A stretch of DNA of 64,000 bases, taken from positions 1 to 64,000 of the forward strand of contig NZ_LMCP01000020.1 in the NCBI RefSeq assembly GCF_001425625.1, written 5' to 3'. The notes beneath the pieces were generated by a model, which saw only the letters and a list, made by a program, of their open reading frames with translations, was not told where the DNA came from and did no database searches. Both the position numbers and the translations under genes were made by a program. Every line of letters begins with the position of its first letter. Positions within the stretch are counted from its first letter, which is position 1. This DNA is from Mesorhizobium sp. Root102 (GTDB lineage Bacteria > Pseudomonadota > Alphaproteobacteria > Rhizobiales > Rhizobiaceae). This document shows, in pieces, positions 17,920 to 28,182 of the stretch.

Positions 17920-18593
17920 CGGGCTTGCGTGGCCCGGTCGTCGTCACGCTTCGAAACGAGGCTTCGCCTTGGGGCATTTCCGCCGCGGTCGCACTCCACG
18001 CGCTGCTCGCTGCGATGCTGGCCTTGATGCCGTTGCCGAAACCGCCGAAACGGCTGGAGGAGGAGGGGGTGTCGGTTGACATCCTGACGCAGCAACGGTT
18101 CGAGGCCTCAACCAGGCCGCCACCAATGCCGGCGGCGCCTGAGATGCCGGCGGCGGTGCCACCGCGCGCTGCGAGCCCGGCCGTATCCCAACCGCCCGCC
18201 GCGCCGGCCATGATCCGGCCGACCGAAATGCTGTCGGCCAAGACACTGGCCGATCCGGGCAGCCGGCAGGCGCGCGCCGATTTCGCCACCTTCGCGTCCG
18301 ACGAACGCATGGTGCAATTGTGCAATCTCGAAGCGATGGATCAGATCCGCCGATGGCGCACGGATTATCAGCCGGAGCGGGTGGTGCCCTACGCAACGGC
18401 GGAGGAAAAAATCGACGGAACCATGATCGCCGCGAATGGTGCGGCTTTCCGCAGTCGCAGAAACTGGTATGGTCTGAAGTTCAGATGCCAACTGGCTGGC
18501 GACGGCGAAAGCGTCGTCGGCTTCGAATTCCTGGTTGGCGATCTGATCCCCAGGGAAAAATGGGACGAGCTTGGCCTGCCGGCGGTGCATTGA
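17889..18593 (+). CDS. DUF930 domain protein, membrane-anchored
   Basis: Up to 234 residues, with one likely transmembrane segment (WGISAAVALHALLAAMLALMPLP), then a Pro/Ala-rich linker and a C-terminal globular domain. The end carries the features I associate with DUF930: DERMVQLCNLEAMDQI, GAAFRSRRNWYGLKFRCQL and FEFLVGDLIPREKWDELGL. Two Cys residues in this domain could form a disulfide if it is periplasmic. The start is uncertain: 17889 is a TTG overlapping rarA by 31 bases, while TTG 17925 has GGGAAT upstream. No function is known to me. Confidence 0.75.
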   Translation: MGEAAQRAGIAGLRGPVVVTLRNEASPWGISAAVALHALLAAMLALMPLPKPPKRLEEEGVSVDILTQQRFEASTRPPPMPAAPEMPAAVPPRAASPAVSQPPAAPAMIRPTEMLSAKTLADPGSRQARADFATFASDERMVQLCNLEAMDQIRRWRTDYQPERVVPYATAEEKIDGTMIAANGAAFRSRRNWYGLKFRCQLAGDGESVVGFEFLVGDLIPREKWDELGLPAVH

Positions 18594-18753
18594 CCTGATA
18601 CCGGTGGGCTTCATCAGGCAGCCAGCCGGCCACGATACCACGGCCGTTGTGTGGTCACCCAAAAAACCTTATCAAGGCGCACGACCGGGCGGTGGTCGTT
18701 GCCGTGATTTGGGCACCTCATTCGCAACAGGATCGCGCTTCGCGCGTGGAAAA

Positions 18754-19584
18754 ATGACAAAAACCCTTCGCAAATCCCTTCGCAAATTCGCCATTGCCAT
18801 CCCGCTTCTTGCCCTTGGCTTCTATTTCATCCCCATCCTGACCACGATCTTCATCGTCTGCGGCCTGATCGACGTGCTGCGCAACGACCGGAAGGATTTG
18901 TCACTGTTCAGCGGGTATTTCCTCGGCAACGGCCTGTTCACCTGGTTGCTTTCGCCGTTCAATCTGCTGGTCGACCTGCTGTGCTACAGAAATCCTGGCG
19001 TGTGGAAGCTGGAGCAGTTTCCCGCCGACTATCAGCGCGAGGTCAATGAGGTTCTGGACATCTTCAAGGCGCGCAAGGACGAGATCATCGCCGACATCGA
19101 CGCCAATTTCGGCGCCGGTCGGCGCGGCATGTATGTCTACCAGTGGTACGGCAAGCACAAGATCGACAATGTCGCCGAGTTCAACAAGGATTTCAAATAC
19201 ATCAAGACCATCGCCGTTTCCGTGTTCAGCAAGCGCGAATCGACGTCCTGGCACTTCGGCCCGCTGCGGCTCAGCCTGCGCATTCTCTACAATCTGATCC
19301 CGGTGAAATCGGAGATTTTCGTCGAGTGCGGCAACGTCAAGAACTACTGGTACGACAATCCGCTGTTCATCTTCGACGACACGCTGCTGCATCGCTCGGT
19401 CAACGAGTATGACGGACGCCGCTACTGTGTGTTCATGGACATTATCAGGCCATCCCCGGTTCCGAGGCTGATCGCGGGCATGCTCGCCATCGTCTCGGTG
19501 AGCGTCGAGCGCATCAATTCCATGTTCTACAAGAATTGGAAGATGATCGGTTCGACCAAGCCGAAGAAGGCCGGGACGACCTGA
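18754..19584 (+). CDS. LpxO-like aspartyl/asparaginyl beta-hydroxylase family protein
   Basis: A 276-residue protein with two hydrophobic N-terminal segments (AIAIPLLALGFYFIPILTTIFIVCGLI and GNGLFTWLLSPFNLLVDLL). The second half has the late part of the Asp/Asn hydroxylase fold: IFVECGNVKNYWYDNPLFIFDDTLLHRSVNEYDGRRYCVFMDIIRP, with the distal iron-ligand His in LLHRSVN and the 2-oxoglutarate Arg in GRRY. Membrane members such as LpxO hydroxylate lipid A acyl chains. The first His motif region (SWHFGPLRLSLRILYNLIP) is shortened compared with the usual HPHxGxxN pattern, so activity is not certain. The gene stands alone, 160 bases after the DUF930 gene. Confidence 0.7.
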   Translation: MTKTLRKSLRKFAIAIPLLALGFYFIPILTTIFIVCGLIDVLRNDRKDLSLFSGYFLGNGLFTWLLSPFNLLVDLLCYRNPGVWKLEQFPADYQREVNEVLDIFKARKDEIIADIDANFGAGRRGMYVYQWYGKHKIDNVAEFNKDFKYIKTIAVSVFSKRESTSWHFGPLRLSLRILYNLIPVKSEIFVECGNVKNYWYDNPLFIFDDTLLHRSVNEYDGRRYCVFMDIIRPSPVPRLIAGMLAIVSVSVERINSMFYKNWKMIGSTKPKKAGTT

Positions 19585-19764
19585 GCTTTAAGGTCAGCGC
19601 TGCCGAGTCAGGACCCAGCCGGTCCCTCTAACAGGCTGTTGTTACAACCAACGTCCTATAGCGTCGTCGAGCCTTGTTCCCCTACAACTTGATGCAGCGG
19701 ATATATCTGGGAGGATATAACGCTGCTGTTGAGTTGGAAGTGACAGTCGCCTTGGGAGGATAAG

Positions 19765-20736
19765 GTGAGCGGACGGCAGCCGACTGGTCATCATTCGGAT
19801 TTTATCCAGGCATCAATCGCCAGCAACGATGCGGCGCGCTCGGCGTTGGTCGCCTCATGGCGGCGTTCGCTGACATTGCACGGTCTCGATCCGGCCGAGC
19901 GCCAGGCGCCACGACGCTTGACTGAAGGCGAGCTGAGGCAAGCCCGGCAGCGTATGGAACCGTTGCGCCGTGCCGCCGATGCCAGCCTCGACCGGCTATA
20001 CATGGCTGTCGGCGGGGTTGGTTGCTGCGTGCTGCTTGCCGACAGTGAAGGCATCCCGGTCGACCGCCGCGGCGCAGTCGCCGACGACGACACGTTCGAC
20101 GAGTGGGGACTGTGGACGGGCACCGTCTGGAGTGAGGACTCCGAGGGCACCAACGGCATTGGCACATGCCTTGCCGATCAGCGCGCGCTCACCATTCATC
20201 GCGACCAGCATTTCTTCGCGCGCAACACATTGCTCAGTTGCACCACCGCGCCGATCTTCGATCACGAAGGCAATCTGGCGGCGGCGCTCGATGTCTCGTC
20301 GTGCCGGTCGGACCTGACCGAAGGGTTCGTCAACCTGATCGCCATCGCGGTCGGCGATGCCGCGCGCCGCATCGAGACCGAGAATTTCCGCCTGGCGTTT
20401 TCCAACGCCCGCATCTTGCTGGCGCCGGTCGCCGAGCGCAGCGCCGGCGCGCTGATTGCCGTCGATGCCGACGATCTGGTGGTGGGTGCGACGCGCTTGG
20501 CGCGCCAGGCTCTCGGCATCACCCAACAGATCTTGGCCAAGGGGTTGCCGGCCGCCGACATTCTTGCCGGCTCGGCCGAGGCCGCTGAAGGCTTGGACGA
20601 AGCGGAGCGCGGCGTGGTGCAGCGCGCCATCGCGCGCGCAGAAGGCAATGTTTCGGCCGCCGCCAACAATCTTGGAATTTCACGCGCCACTTTGCATCGC
20701 AAGCTCGCCCGCTTCGGCATCCGCCGTCCGCACTGA
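19765..20736 (+). CDS. AcoR-like GAF/Fis-HTH regulator without an AAA+ domain
   Basis: A 323-residue regulator starting with GTG after GGGAGGA. The first ~75 residues (SIASNDAARSALVASWRRSLTLHGLDP) match the AcoR N-terminus. A GAF domain follows (GVGCCVLLADSEGIP ... EGTNGIGTCLADQRALTIHRDQHF), then a PAS-like segment (AGALIAVDADDLVVGATRLARQALG). A Fis-type helix-turn-helix ends it (VVQRAIARAEGNVSAAANNLGISRATLHRKLARFGI). The sigma-54-interacting AAA+ domain of AcoR is missing, so it should act on other promoters. It precedes the aldehyde dehydrogenase gene and probably controls it through the palindrome at 20754. Confidence 0.85.
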   Translation: MSGRQPTGHHSDFIQASIASNDAARSALVASWRRSLTLHGLDPAERQAPRRLTEGELRQARQRMEPLRRAADASLDRLYMAVGGVGCCVLLADSEGIPVDRRGAVADDDTFDEWGLWTGTVWSEDSEGTNGIGTCLADQRALTIHRDQHFFARNTLLSCTTAPIFDHEGNLAAALDVSSCRSDLTEGFVNLIAIAVGDAARRIETENFRLAFSNARILLAPVAERSAGALIAVDADDLVVGATRLARQALGITQQILAKGLPAADILAGSAEAAEGLDEAERGVVQRAIARAEGNVSAAANNLGISRATLHRKLARFGIRRPH

Positions 20737-20753
20737 GCTTTGAGGGGCAGAGC

Positions 20754-20771
20754 TGTCGCAGATATGCGACA
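20754..20771. promoter_or_regulatory. Palindromic operator candidate for the aldehyde dehydrogenase gene
   Basis: TGTCGCA-GATA-TGCGACA is a perfect seven-base inverted repeat with a four-base spacer. It lies 18 bases after the regulator stop codon and 108 bases before the aldehyde dehydrogenase ATG. Fis-type HTH regulators of the AcoR kind bind such dyads. A near-palindrome GTGACACGTCAC at 20834-20845 lies closer to the gene. Confidence 0.65.
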
Positions 20772-20878
20772 CTCGGTACCGGTCGAATGCTGGGCATGGG
20801 CTGACAAGTCCAACCCCATCCGCAACTCTTCCCAGTGACACGTCACATCCCGTGGCGCTGCATATTGGGAGGAAGACA

Positions 20879-22396
<1,518 letters not shown>

Positions 22397-22471
22397 TCGC
22401 CCGCAAAGGCGGTATCTCAGGCGGCGCGGCCAACAGGCCGCGCCGCCGCATTGGCCTTTGGGAGGATTGTC

Positions 22472-22843
22472 ATGCTCGATAAGGTGTCCATGGGAAAGGT
22501 TTCCGCGACGCCCGCAGCCAAGGTTTTTCTGGCCGAAATCATCGCCGATCACGGTCCGGTGCTGTTTCACCAGTCTGGCGGCTGCTGTGACGGGTCGTCG
22601 CCCATGTGCTATCCTCAGGGGGATTTCATCGTCGGCGACAATGATCTCCTGCTGGGTGGGATCGGCGAGACGCCGGTCTACATCAGCGCTTCGCAATATG
22701 AGGTGTGGAAACACACCGATCTCATCATCGACGTCGTGCCAGGCAGGGGCGGCATGTTCTCGCTCGACAACGGGCGTGAAAGGCGGTTCCTGACGCGTTC
22801 AACTGTTTGTGCTGTGCCGGCGCCTACGCGCACAGGGGATTGA
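22472..22843 (+). CDS. DUF779 domain protein
   Basis: A 123-residue protein with the DUF779 pattern: HGPVLFHQSGGCCDGSSPMCYPQGDFIVGDNDLLLGGIGETPVYISASQYEVWKHTDLIIDVVPGRGGMFSLDNGRERRFLTRS, split here by Cys-rich CCDGSSPMC. Genes of this family usually sit next to aldehyde dehydrogenase genes, as here (75 bases downstream). The Cys cluster could bind a metal. The start at 22472 has GGGAGGATTGTC upstream. The biochemical role is not known to me. Confidence 0.88.
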   Translation: MLDKVSMGKVSATPAAKVFLAEIIADHGPVLFHQSGGCCDGSSPMCYPQGDFIVGDNDLLLGGIGETPVYISASQYEVWKHTDLIIDVVPGRGGMFSLDNGRERRFLTRSTVCAVPAPTRTGD

Positions 22844-22874
22844 CCTCACCGCTCCGTCAGGGGCAGAAACGGTC

Positions 22875-23249
22875 ATGTTCAATCTGCTTCTCGTTGTGGT
22901 CGGCGGCGGCATCGGCGCCGGCATTCGTCATCTCACCAGCATGGGCGCTCTGCGCCTTGTCGGCCCCAACTATCCCTGGGGCACGATGGCCATCAACATC
23001 GTCGGTTCCTTCGCCATGGGCCTGTTCATCGCCATCCTCGCGCGCCGCGGCGGATCGAACGACCTCAGACTGTTCGTCGCCACCGGCATTCTCGGCGGCT
23101 TCACCACTTTTTCCGCGTTCTCGCTCGATTTCGCGACGCTTTGGGAGCGGGGAGCCACGCTGCCGGCGTTTGGATATGCCCTTGCCAGCGTCATTGGCGC
23201 CATTATCGCCCTGTTTCTGGGACTTTGGCTCGCAAGAACCGTTTCATAA
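22875..23249 (+). CDS. crcB: Fluoride efflux channel CrcB/Fluc
   Basis: A 124-residue protein with four hydrophobic segments, the expected length for Fluc. GGGIGAGIRHLTS, NIVGSFAMGLF and the signature GGFTTFSAFSLDF (Phe gating residues and the TTFS track) are present. It exports fluoride as a dual-topology dimer. The start at 22875 matches the family; 22809 lies inside the DUF779 gene. I saw no fluoride riboswitch motif in the 31-base gap. Confidence 0.93.
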   Translation: MFNLLLVVVGGGIGAGIRHLTSMGALRLVGPNYPWGTMAINIVGSFAMGLFIAILARRGGSNDLRLFVATGILGGFTTFSAFSLDFATLWERGATLPAFGYALASVIGAIIALFLGLWLARTVS

Positions 23250-23309
23250 TGCTATTGCCGCGCCGAGGGCAGGCCGAGCTCTGCTCGGGAAACGGATAAG
23301 CGAAAACAT

Positions 23310-24290
23310 ATGGCAGGCGTTGAACAGATTACGGTGGAGGCCGGCGAGGCGGGCATGCGGCTCGATCGCTGGTTCAAGACCCACTTCCCGGGCCTTGGTT
23401 TTGGCCATCTGCAAAAGCTGCTGCGCTCCGGCCAGATCCGCGTCGACGGCGGCCGGGTCAAGGCCGACACCCGCGTCGAACCCGGCCAGATGGTCCGCGT
23501 TCCGCCGCTCGAGGTCGACAAGAAGGGCGAGAGCGCGCTGACCGGTCACTCGATCCGCAATCAGGGCGATGCCGACGTCCTGGCGAAAATGCTGATCCAC
23601 GAAGATCCCAAGGTTTTCGTCTTCAACAAGCCGGCGGGCCTTGCCGTGCAAGGCGGCTCGGGCGTCACCCGCAATGTCGACGACATGCTGGAGGCCTGGC
23701 GCAACCAGAAGGGCGAGAAGCCGCGGCTGGTGCATCGGCTCGATCGCGACACCTCGGGCGTGCTGGTCGTCGCCCGCACCCGCCTTGCCGCCATGAAGCT
23801 CTCGGAAGCGTTTCGCGCCCGCGAGACCAAGAAGACCTATTGGGCGCTGGTCAAGGGCGTGCCGCCCAAGCGCGAGGACAAGATCTCGACCTGGCTGATC
23901 AAGGAGCCGACGCCGGACGGTGACCGCGTGCGTGTCGCAGCGCATGGCGAAAAGGGCGCCGACCACGCCGTAACCTACTACCGTATCATCGAGCAGGCGG
24001 CGCAGACGATGACCTGGCTGGAAATGGAGCCCTACACGGGTCGCACGCACCAGCTTCGCGTCCATGCCGCTTACATCGGCTGCCCGATCCTGGGCGATCC
24101 GAAATATTTCGAGGCCGATACCAACTGGGACTTTCCCGGCGGCATTCAAAACCGCCTGCACCTGCATGCGCGCCGCATCATCATTCCGCACCCGGACAAG
24201 GGCGTCATCGATGTCACCGCGCCGATGCCGCCGCATATGCGCCAGAGCTGGAACCTGATCGGCTTCGACGACGCCAGCGCGGAGGACTGA
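23310..24290 (+). CDS. rluC: RluC/RluD-family 23S rRNA pseudouridine synthase
   Basis: A 326-residue enzyme. An S4 RNA-binding domain (GMRLDRWFKTHFPGLGFGHLQKLLRSGQIRVDG) is followed by the catalytic domain, with HRLDRDTSGVLVVAR carrying the catalytic Asp, and the C-terminal GRTHQLRVHAAYIGCPILGDPKY. RluC modifies three uridines in 23S rRNA in E. coli; the substrate here is assumed by family. The gene symbol is by best family guess. The DMT gene starts two bases after its stop. Confidence 0.9.
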   Translation: MAGVEQITVEAGEAGMRLDRWFKTHFPGLGFGHLQKLLRSGQIRVDGGRVKADTRVEPGQMVRVPPLEVDKKGESALTGHSIRNQGDADVLAKMLIHEDPKVFVFNKPAGLAVQGGSGVTRNVDDMLEAWRNQKGEKPRLVHRLDRDTSGVLVVARTRLAAMKLSEAFRARETKKTYWALVKGVPPKREDKISTWLIKEPTPDGDRVRVAAHGEKGADHAVTYYRIIEQAAQTMTWLEMEPYTGRTHQLRVHAAYIGCPILGDPKYFEADTNWDFPGGIQNRLHLHARRIIIPHPDKGVIDVTAPMPPHMRQSWNLIGFDDASAED

Positions 24291-24292
24291 TT

Positions 24293-25210
24293 GTGAGCGG
24301 CGCCACCGACGCGCTCGACCGGCGCGACACGGTCGACATGGCCGCTGCCGCCATCATGGTCGGCCTGACCTTTTCCTGGGGGCTGAACTATGTCGCCGCC
24401 AAGATCTCCTACGCCGGCTACGACCCCGTCTTCCTGTCGATTGCGCGCTCGATCATCGGCGGCTTGTGTGTGTTCGCCTGGTGCCGGTGGCGCGGCATAG
24501 CGCTTTTCACCCGTGATGGAACATTGCTCGCCGGCATCGCGGTTGGCGCGCTTTTCGGCATCGAGTTCCTTTGCCTTTATGTTGGTCTGGAGCACACCAC
24601 CGTTGCCCGCAACACGCTGCTGGTCAACACAATGCCGTTCTGGATGCTGCTCGGCGGCCATTTCCTGCTCGGTGAGCAGATCACCGTGCGCAAGTTGCTT
24701 GGTCTGCTGCTGGCCTTTGCTGGCCTTGCCGCGGTGTTTTCCGACAAGCTCGGCGGCGGCGGGGACATGCTGTTCGGCGATCTCCTGAGCCTCGGCTCCG
24801 GATTTTTCTGGGCCTTGACCAACATTCTCATCAAGCGGTCGAAGCTGGTCGAGGCGAGTGCTGAAAAGCTTCTGCTCTATCAGCTCGCCGGCGCGGCAAT
24901 CGTCGGCATGTTGGTGTTGCCTCTCGCCGGTCCGGCCGTTCGCGACCCGACCGTGCTGCCGACTTTGGCTCTGCTTTTCCAGGCGGTCTACATCGTCGCC
25001 TTCACCTATGTGCTGTGGTTCTGGCTGCTGCGGCGCTATCCGGCGTCAGGCCTGTCGAGTTTCACCTTCCTGTCGCCGGTTTTCGGCGTGCTGTGCGGCG
25101 CCATGTTCTTGAATGAGCCGCTGACCATGCGCATTTTGCTGGCACTTGGCCTGATCGCCGCCGGCCTGATCATCGTCAACCGGCCGGTGCGCAAGCTGAC
25201 GCTGGTGTGA
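24293..25210 (+). CDS. DMT-superfamily EamA-type transporter
   Basis: A 305-residue inner-membrane protein with about ten hydrophobic helices in two EamA repeats (SWGLNYVAAKISYAGYDPVFLS early; a second repeat near GSGFFWALTNILIKRSKLV). Proteins of this family export small metabolites such as amino acids; the substrate cannot be read from the sequence. The start is GTG at 24293, two bases after the pseudouridine synthase stop. The ATP12 gene follows after 11 bases, so the three form a tight transcription unit. Confidence 0.88.
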   Translation: MSGATDALDRRDTVDMAAAAIMVGLTFSWGLNYVAAKISYAGYDPVFLSIARSIIGGLCVFAWCRWRGIALFTRDGTLLAGIAVGALFGIEFLCLYVGLEHTTVARNTLLVNTMPFWMLLGGHFLLGEQITVRKLLGLLLAFAGLAAVFSDKLGGGGDMLFGDLLSLGSGFFWALTNILIKRSKLVEASAEKLLLYQLAGAAIVGMLVLPLAGPAVRDPTVLPTLALLFQAVYIVAFTYVLWFWLLRRYPASGLSSFTFLSPVFGVLCGAMFLNEPLTMRILLALGLIAAGLIIVNRPVRKLTLV

Positions 25211-25221
25211 GAGAGACTTCC

Positions 25222-26013
25222 ATGCGTGATATCCTCAACGATCTCGAAGCGGGCAAACATCTTTCCGACCCAGATCCGGTGCGCCGCGCTCAGATCCAGA
25301 TGAAGACGCATCTGCCGAAGCGCTTCTACAAGACCGTCTCGGTCGCGCCTGTGGACAATGGCTTTGCCGTGCATCTCGACGGCAAGCCGGTGCGCACGCC
25401 GGCCAAGGCGCTGCTGGCACTGCCGACCGAGGCGGCGGCGGCGCTCGTCGCCGACGAGTTCGCCGCACAGGACGAGACCATCGATCCGGTGACCATGCCG
25501 GTGATGCGCCTTGTGAACACCGCCATCGATGGCGTCGCCAGCGACCCGCAGGCGGTGCTGGAAGACATTCTGCGCTTCGCCTCATCCGATCTGCTCTGCT
25601 ATCGCGCCGACGCGCCGCAGGGGCTGGTGGATTGGCAGAACCAGCACTGGGACCCGGTGATCGACTGGGCGAGGGCGACGCTCGGGGCTCGCTTTAATCT
25701 CGCCGAGGGGATCATCCATGTCGAGCAGCCGCGTGAGACCATCGCCGTGCTGGGCAGCCATCTTGCCCAGCGCGCCGACCCGCTGCGGCTCGCCGCCATC
25801 CATGTGATGACCTCGCTGACCGGCTCGGCGCTGCTGGCGCTGGCTGTCGATCTCGGCGAGCTCGACGCCGAGGCTGCCTGGGCTGCCGGCCATGTCGACG
25901 AGGACTGGCAAATCGAGCATTGGGGGCAGGACGCCGAAGCGGTCGCGCGCCGCTCGGGCCGCAAGCGCGACATGATGGCCGCTATCGGCCTGCTCGAAGC
26001 GCTCAAGGGCTGA
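25222..26013 (+). CDS. ATP12-family chaperone for F1-ATPase assembly
   Basis: A 263-residue protein of the ATP12 family, shared by mitochondria and alphaproteobacteria, where it assists F1 alpha-subunit assembly. KRFYKTVSVAPVDNGFAVHLDGKPVRTPAKALL, WDPVIDWARATLGARFNLAEGI and the C-terminal HVDEDWQIEHWGQDAEAVARRSGRKRDMMAA are characteristic. The start at 25222 follows a GAGAGACTTCC leader; GTG 25207 is an alternative overlapping the transporter stop. Confidence 0.92.
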   Translation: MRDILNDLEAGKHLSDPDPVRRAQIQMKTHLPKRFYKTVSVAPVDNGFAVHLDGKPVRTPAKALLALPTEAAAALVADEFAAQDETIDPVTMPVMRLVNTAIDGVASDPQAVLEDILRFASSDLLCYRADAPQGLVDWQNQHWDPVIDWARATLGARFNLAEGIIHVEQPRETIAVLGSHLAQRADPLRLAAIHVMTSLTGSALLALAVDLGELDAEAAWAAGHVDEDWQIEHWGQDAEAVARRSGRKRDMMAAIGLLEALKG

Positions 26014-26207
26014 CGGGCTTCGCCGCTCGCTCCACTTCATCCCGCAGCGCACCTAATACCAAAGTCATAATCCCAAAGACGCGCTGCCTTTGGCGGCTGC
26101 TTTCTGTCATTTCTTCCGGGATGGCTGTCATGAGTCCGCGTTCGGAGGAGAACACGGACAAATGCTGTGCAGCATCGAGGACAAGGGTCTCACGGGAGGA
26201 CAACTCA

Positions 26208-28094
26208 ATGGCAATGGCATCAACCGCCGGAGCAAGCCGCGGCATGACGCGAGAGGAGAAGAAGGTCATCTTCGCTTCCTCGCTCGGTACCGTTTTCGAA
26301 TGGTATGATTTCTATCTCTACGGCTCGCTGGCCGTGTTCATTGGTTCGACCTTTTTCAGTCCAGCCATTCCGGAAGCGACGCGCAACATCTTCGCGCTGC
26401 TGGCTTTCGCCGCCGGCTTCCTGGTACGCCCGTTCGGCGCATTGCTCTTCGGCCGCATCGGCGACCTTGTCGGCCGTAAATATACTTTCCTCGTCACCAT
26501 GACGATCATGGGCCTGTCGACCTTCCTGGTCGGCTTGCTCCCTGGCTATGCGACCTTGGGCATCGCGGCTCCCGTGATCCTGATCATCTTGCGCATGCTA
26601 CAGGGCCTGGCGCTCGGTGGTGAATATGGTGGCGCGGCCACCTATGTCGCCGAGCATGCGCCTGATGACCGCCGCGGCTTCTACACATCATGGATCCAGA
26701 CGACGGCGACGCTCGGCCTCTTCCTGTCACTGATCGTCATCCTGATCGTGCAGGCGTCACTGAGCAAGGAAAGCTACGCCGCCTGGGGTTGGCGCATTCC
26801 TTTCATCGTCTCCTTCCTGTTGCTCGCCGTTTCAATCTGGATCCGGCTGTCTCTCTCCGAATCTCCGACCTTCCAGAAGATGAAGGACGAAGGGAAAGGC
26901 TCCAAGGCGCCGCTTTCGGAAGCCTTTGGCCAGTGGAAGAATGCCAAGATCGCCATCCTGGCGCTGCTCGGCCTCACCGCCGGCCAGGCCGTGGTGTGGT
27001 ACAACGGCCAGTTCTATGCGCTGTTCTTCCTGACCAGCGTGCTCAAGGTCGACGCGCAGTCTGTCAACATCATGATCGCCATCGCGCTGGCGATCGGCTC
27101 GATCTTCTTCGTCGTCTTCGGCTGGCTCTCTGACAAGATCGGCCGCAAGCCGATTATTATGGCGGGCCTTGCCCTGGCGATTGTCTGCACCTTCCCGCTG
27201 TTCAAGGCACTGACCTGGGCTGCCAATCCGGCGCTTGCCACGGCCCAGCAGAACACGCGGGCGACGGTGACGGCTGCACCTGGCGACTGCAAGTTCCAGT
27301 TCAATCCGGTCGGCACGGCGAAGTTCACGACATCCTGCGACATCGCGACTTCGTTCCTGACCAAAAACTCGGTTCCCTATGATGTGGAGTCGACGGCCGC
27401 GGCCGGAACACCCGCATCGGTCAAGATCGGCAACGAGACGGTGGATTCCTATGACGCTATCGCCGCTGGCGATCAGGCCAAGGCCAAGGACGCAGCCTTC
27501 GTGAAAGCCGTCAACATGTCGTTGCGGGACGGCGGCTATCCGCTGAAGCGCGCGGCAATCAAGGTTGCGGACCAGAAACTCGACGCGTTTGTCGCCGCCA
27601 ACCCGGAACTGAAGCTGGACGCCGCCGCCATCCGCGCCGGTGAGAAGGCGACGGTGCCGATCGACCAGGCGGTCAAGGACAAGCTGCTGACCACCGATGA
27701 GGCGGCTGGCGCACCTGAAGTCACCGTCTACAATATTCCGGGCGGCGGCGCGTTCGCCATGTTCGCCGATCCGGCGGCCGTGAACTGGCCAATGACGATC
27801 GGCATACTGTTCATCCTGATCCTGTTCGTGACCATGGTCTACGGGCCGATCGCGGCGATCCTGGTCGAGATGTTCCCGACCCGCATTCGCTACACTGGCA
27901 TGTCGCTGCCCTATCACATTGGCAATGGCTGGTTCGGCGGTCTGCTGCCGGCCACCGTGTTTGCGCTCAGTGCCTACAAAGGCGACATCTACTACGGCCT
28001 TTGGTATCCGGTGATCATCGCCGCGATGACGCTGGTCATCGGCATGATCTTCGTCAAGGACACGCTGGGAACCGATCTGAACACCAAGCAGTAA
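26208..28094 (+). CDS. MHS-type MFS transporter with a large extracytoplasmic insertion
   Basis: A 628-residue major facilitator of the metabolite:H+ symporter type. EKKVIFASSLGTVFEWYDFYLYGSLAVFIGSTFF and RPFGALLFGRIGDLVGRKYTF are signatures, and RMLQGLALGGEYGGAATYVAEHA follows. Between helices of the second half a segment of about 190 residues (roughly 338-527) replaces a short loop. It is polar, has two Cys (GDCKFQF, TTSCDIA) and ends at MTIGILFILILF. The start at 26208 has GGGAGGA. A canonical terminator follows. The substrate is unknown; family members move dicarboxylates, betaines or similar compounds. Confidence 0.88.
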   Translation: MAMASTAGASRGMTREEKKVIFASSLGTVFEWYDFYLYGSLAVFIGSTFFSPAIPEATRNIFALLAFAAGFLVRPFGALLFGRIGDLVGRKYTFLVTMTIMGLSTFLVGLLPGYATLGIAAPVILIILRMLQGLALGGEYGGAATYVAEHAPDDRRGFYTSWIQTTATLGLFLSLIVILIVQASLSKESYAAWGWRIPFIVSFLLLAVSIWIRLSLSESPTFQKMKDEGKGSKAPLSEAFGQWKNAKIAILALLGLTAGQAVVWYNGQFYALFFLTSVLKVDAQSVNIMIAIALAIGSIFFVVFGWLSDKIGRKPIIMAGLALAIVCTFPLFKALTWAANPALATAQQNTRATVTAAPGDCKFQFNPVGTAKFTTSCDIATSFLTKNSVPYDVESTAAAGTPASVKIGNETVDSYDAIAAGDQAKAKDAAFVKAVNMSLRDGGYPLKRAAIKVADQKLDAFVAANPELKLDAAAIRAGEKATVPIDQAVKDKLLTTDEAAGAPEVTVYNIPGGGAFAMFADPAAVNWPMTIGILFILILFVTMVYGPIAAILVEMFPTRIRYTGMSLPYHIGNGWFGGLLPATVFALSAYKGDIYYGLWYPVIIAAMTLVIGMIFVKDTLGTDLNTKQ

Positions 28095-28116
28095 CGGACT
28101 ACTCAGGAACCAACAG

Positions 28117-28149
28117 AAAACCCGGCGCGAGCGATCGCGCCGGGTTTTT
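28117..28149 (+). terminator. Intrinsic terminator after the MHS transporter
   Basis: AAACCCGGCGCG and CGCGCCGGGTTT form a perfect stem around AGCGAT, followed by TTTC. It may also serve the DUF2735 gene on the other strand, since the flank there is AAAA. Confidence 0.88.
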
Positions 28150-28182
28150 CAATACGTGTCAGACTGGTGATGGGGGCAGGGG

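Noticed and set aside
20772..20878. Sigma-54 promoter before the aldehyde dehydrogenase gene
   Set aside because: CTGGGCATGGGCTGAC has no proper GC at -12, and the regulator lacks the AAA+ domain needed for sigma-54 activation.
22844..22874. Fluoride riboswitch before crcB
   Set aside because: The gap is too short and the conserved pseudoknot sequence was not seen.
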